Positions 6,336 through 6,960 of a stretch of DNA of 6,960 bases are shown here, in pieces. The notes under the pieces are model-generated. The model made no database searches. It was not told the DNA's origin and worked only from the letters and a program-made list of their open reading frames with translations. Position 1 is the first letter of the stretch, and each line of letters opens with the position of its first letter. Position numbers and translations under genes: made by a program. This DNA is from Actinomycetota bacterium (GTDB lineage Bacteria > Acidobacteriota > Blastocatellia > Chloracidobacteriales > Chloracidobacteriaceae): contig JAAFHI010000170.1 in the NCBI GenBank assembly GCA_013298335.1, positions 1 through 6,960 on the forward strand, written 5' to 3'.

Positions 6336-6406
6336 CTCGGAACGCGACCGTTTGACCGAGTCGGTTCAGTTGAGAAATGGGAATTGATTCCTAAAGAGAG
6401 GTTCAC
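6336..6406 (+). other. Spacer between pilN and pilO with a small hairpin and the pilO ribosome site
   Basis: ACTCGG (6335-6340, starting on the last base of the pilN stop) pairs with CCGAGT (6356-6361). A second small hairpin, GGAA/TTCC, lies at 6380-6383/6388-6391 with a 4-nt loop. Neither has a U-tract. AGAGAGG at 6395-6401 sits 5 nt before the pilO ATG and is the best Shine-Dalgarno of the three pil genes. Confidence 0.55.
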
Positions 6407-6960
6407 ATGGCAGAAGGCAATTTTCTTTCCCGCATCCCGCTCTGGGCGCAAATCCTGATTGTCATCGTCGGGGTCGGGGTCATCATCCTGCTGATGGACA
6501 CCCTGATGTTTCAGGATGTCCGCACCGAAGCCGAGAAAACCGACAAGGAAGCCGTCAAAATCGAGGAAAAGAACCGCGAACTGGAAGTCGTCCGCGTTCA
6601 GCTCAACGACTACAAGAAGGCCATTGACCAGATGCTGTCCGATCTTCGGTCCTATCGTGAACGCATTCCGGAAGAAGTCCGGATTTCCGCGACCCTCGGC
6701 GACCTTCAGAATCAGGCCCGTTCCGACCTGACGGTCATCCGGGAATTCACGCCGAGCCCGGCGCAGCCCCGGGAATTCTTCAAGGAAAAGTCGGTCACCA
6801 TGAAGGTCGGCACGACCTATGCCCGACTCGGGAAATTTTTCGAGCACATCGCCAGTTTCCCGCGCATCGTCAGCGTTTCCGACGTCGAAATCCGGCAGGC
6901 CAAGGAGCAGACTCCGAATCTGACCATTGAGGCGACCTACCGGCTGACCACGTTTTATGC
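6407..6960 (+). CDS. pilO: Type IV pilus assembly protein PilO (3' end outside window)
   Basis: Partner of PilN in the inner-membrane alignment complex; 184 complete codons are visible and the frame is still open at the window end. The N-terminus MAEGNFLSRIPLWAQ is followed by a transmembrane helix (about 13-31). A coiled coil rich in E/K/R (about 38-80) leads into RIPEEVRISATLGDLQNQA (86-104) and a ferredoxin-like periplasmic domain. Family wording is clear: FTPSPAQPREFFKEKSVTMK (114-133), then TYARLGKFFEHIASFPRIVSV (137-157), followed by DVEI (159-162). The start at 6407 is supported by AGAGAGG 5 nt upstream and by the short leader before the helix. In the known complex PilO heterodimerises with PilN and contacts the lipoprotein PilP, linking to the secretin PilQ. 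Those two genes would be the expected next neighbours, which I infer from family gene order. Confidence 0.95.
   Translation, partial: MAEGNFLSRIPLWAQILIVIVGVGVIILLMDTLMFQDVRTEAEKTDKEAVKIEEKNRELEVVRVQLNDYKKAIDQMLSDLRSYRERIPEEVRISATLGDLQNQARSDLTVIREFTPSPAQPREFFKEKSVTMKVGTTYARLGKFFEHIASFPRIVSVSDVEIRQAKEQTPNLTIEATYRLTTFY

Noticed and set aside
5900..6847. 315-aa - strand frame across pilN and pilO
   Set aside because: It is antisense to two confidently identified pil genes, and its serine/arginine/phenylalanine-rich composition is typical of shadow frames.

Overview
The window holds six protein-coding genes on a GC-rich bacterial chromosome. Two are cut by the window edges. There are no tRNA or rRNA genes, CRISPR arrays, insertion sequences or phage genes. 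The wording of the CinA-family protein and the pilM-pilN-pilO order next to housekeeping genes remind me of Acidobacteriota. That placement comes from remembered family resemblance, not from a search, and is moderate at best. The organism is a Gram-negative-type cell, because PilM/N/O serve an envelope-spanning type IV pilus machine.

Layout. (a) Positions 1-686, + strand: the C-terminal part of a secreted protein with an FG-GAP/calcium-loop-like motif (XAC2610-like), ending at a strong hairpin terminator (688-720). (b) Positions 757-1995, - strand: cinA, converging on that terminator. (c) Positions 1996-2129: a short intergenic stretch made largely of GTTAGCA-type heptanucleotide repeats with inverted copies, reaching into the stop codon of the next gene. 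(d) Positions 2130-4007, - strand: a 625-aa membrane-anchored envelope protein of unknown function, DUF3352-like, apparently built from two related halves. (e) Positions 4008-4548: a 541-bp divergent intergenic region, less GC-rich than the genes by eye, with a weak promoter candidate, small hairpins and a possible small or decayed ORF on the - strand. (f) Positions 4549-6960, + strand: pilM, pilN and pilO (pilO runs off the end), the inner-membrane alignment subcomplex of the type IV pilus. pilP and pilQ would be expected next, outside the window.

How they work together. PilM is a cytoplasmic actin-like ATPase-fold protein that binds the N-terminal INLL peptide of PilN. PilN and PilO are single-pass membrane proteins with coiled coils and ferredoxin-like periplasmic domains that pair and link the motor to PilP/PilQ. 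The three genes form an evident operon, although the gaps (98 and 71 nt) are unusually wide for this cluster. cinA and the DUF3352-like gene are co-oriented and may be co-transcribed; nothing ties them to the pilus.

Novelty. I see no convincing new multi-gene system. The items worth a second look are the heptad array directly upstream of cinA, the duplicated architecture of the DUF3352-like protein, the possible ORF antisense to the pilM leader, and the structured spacers inside the pil operon.
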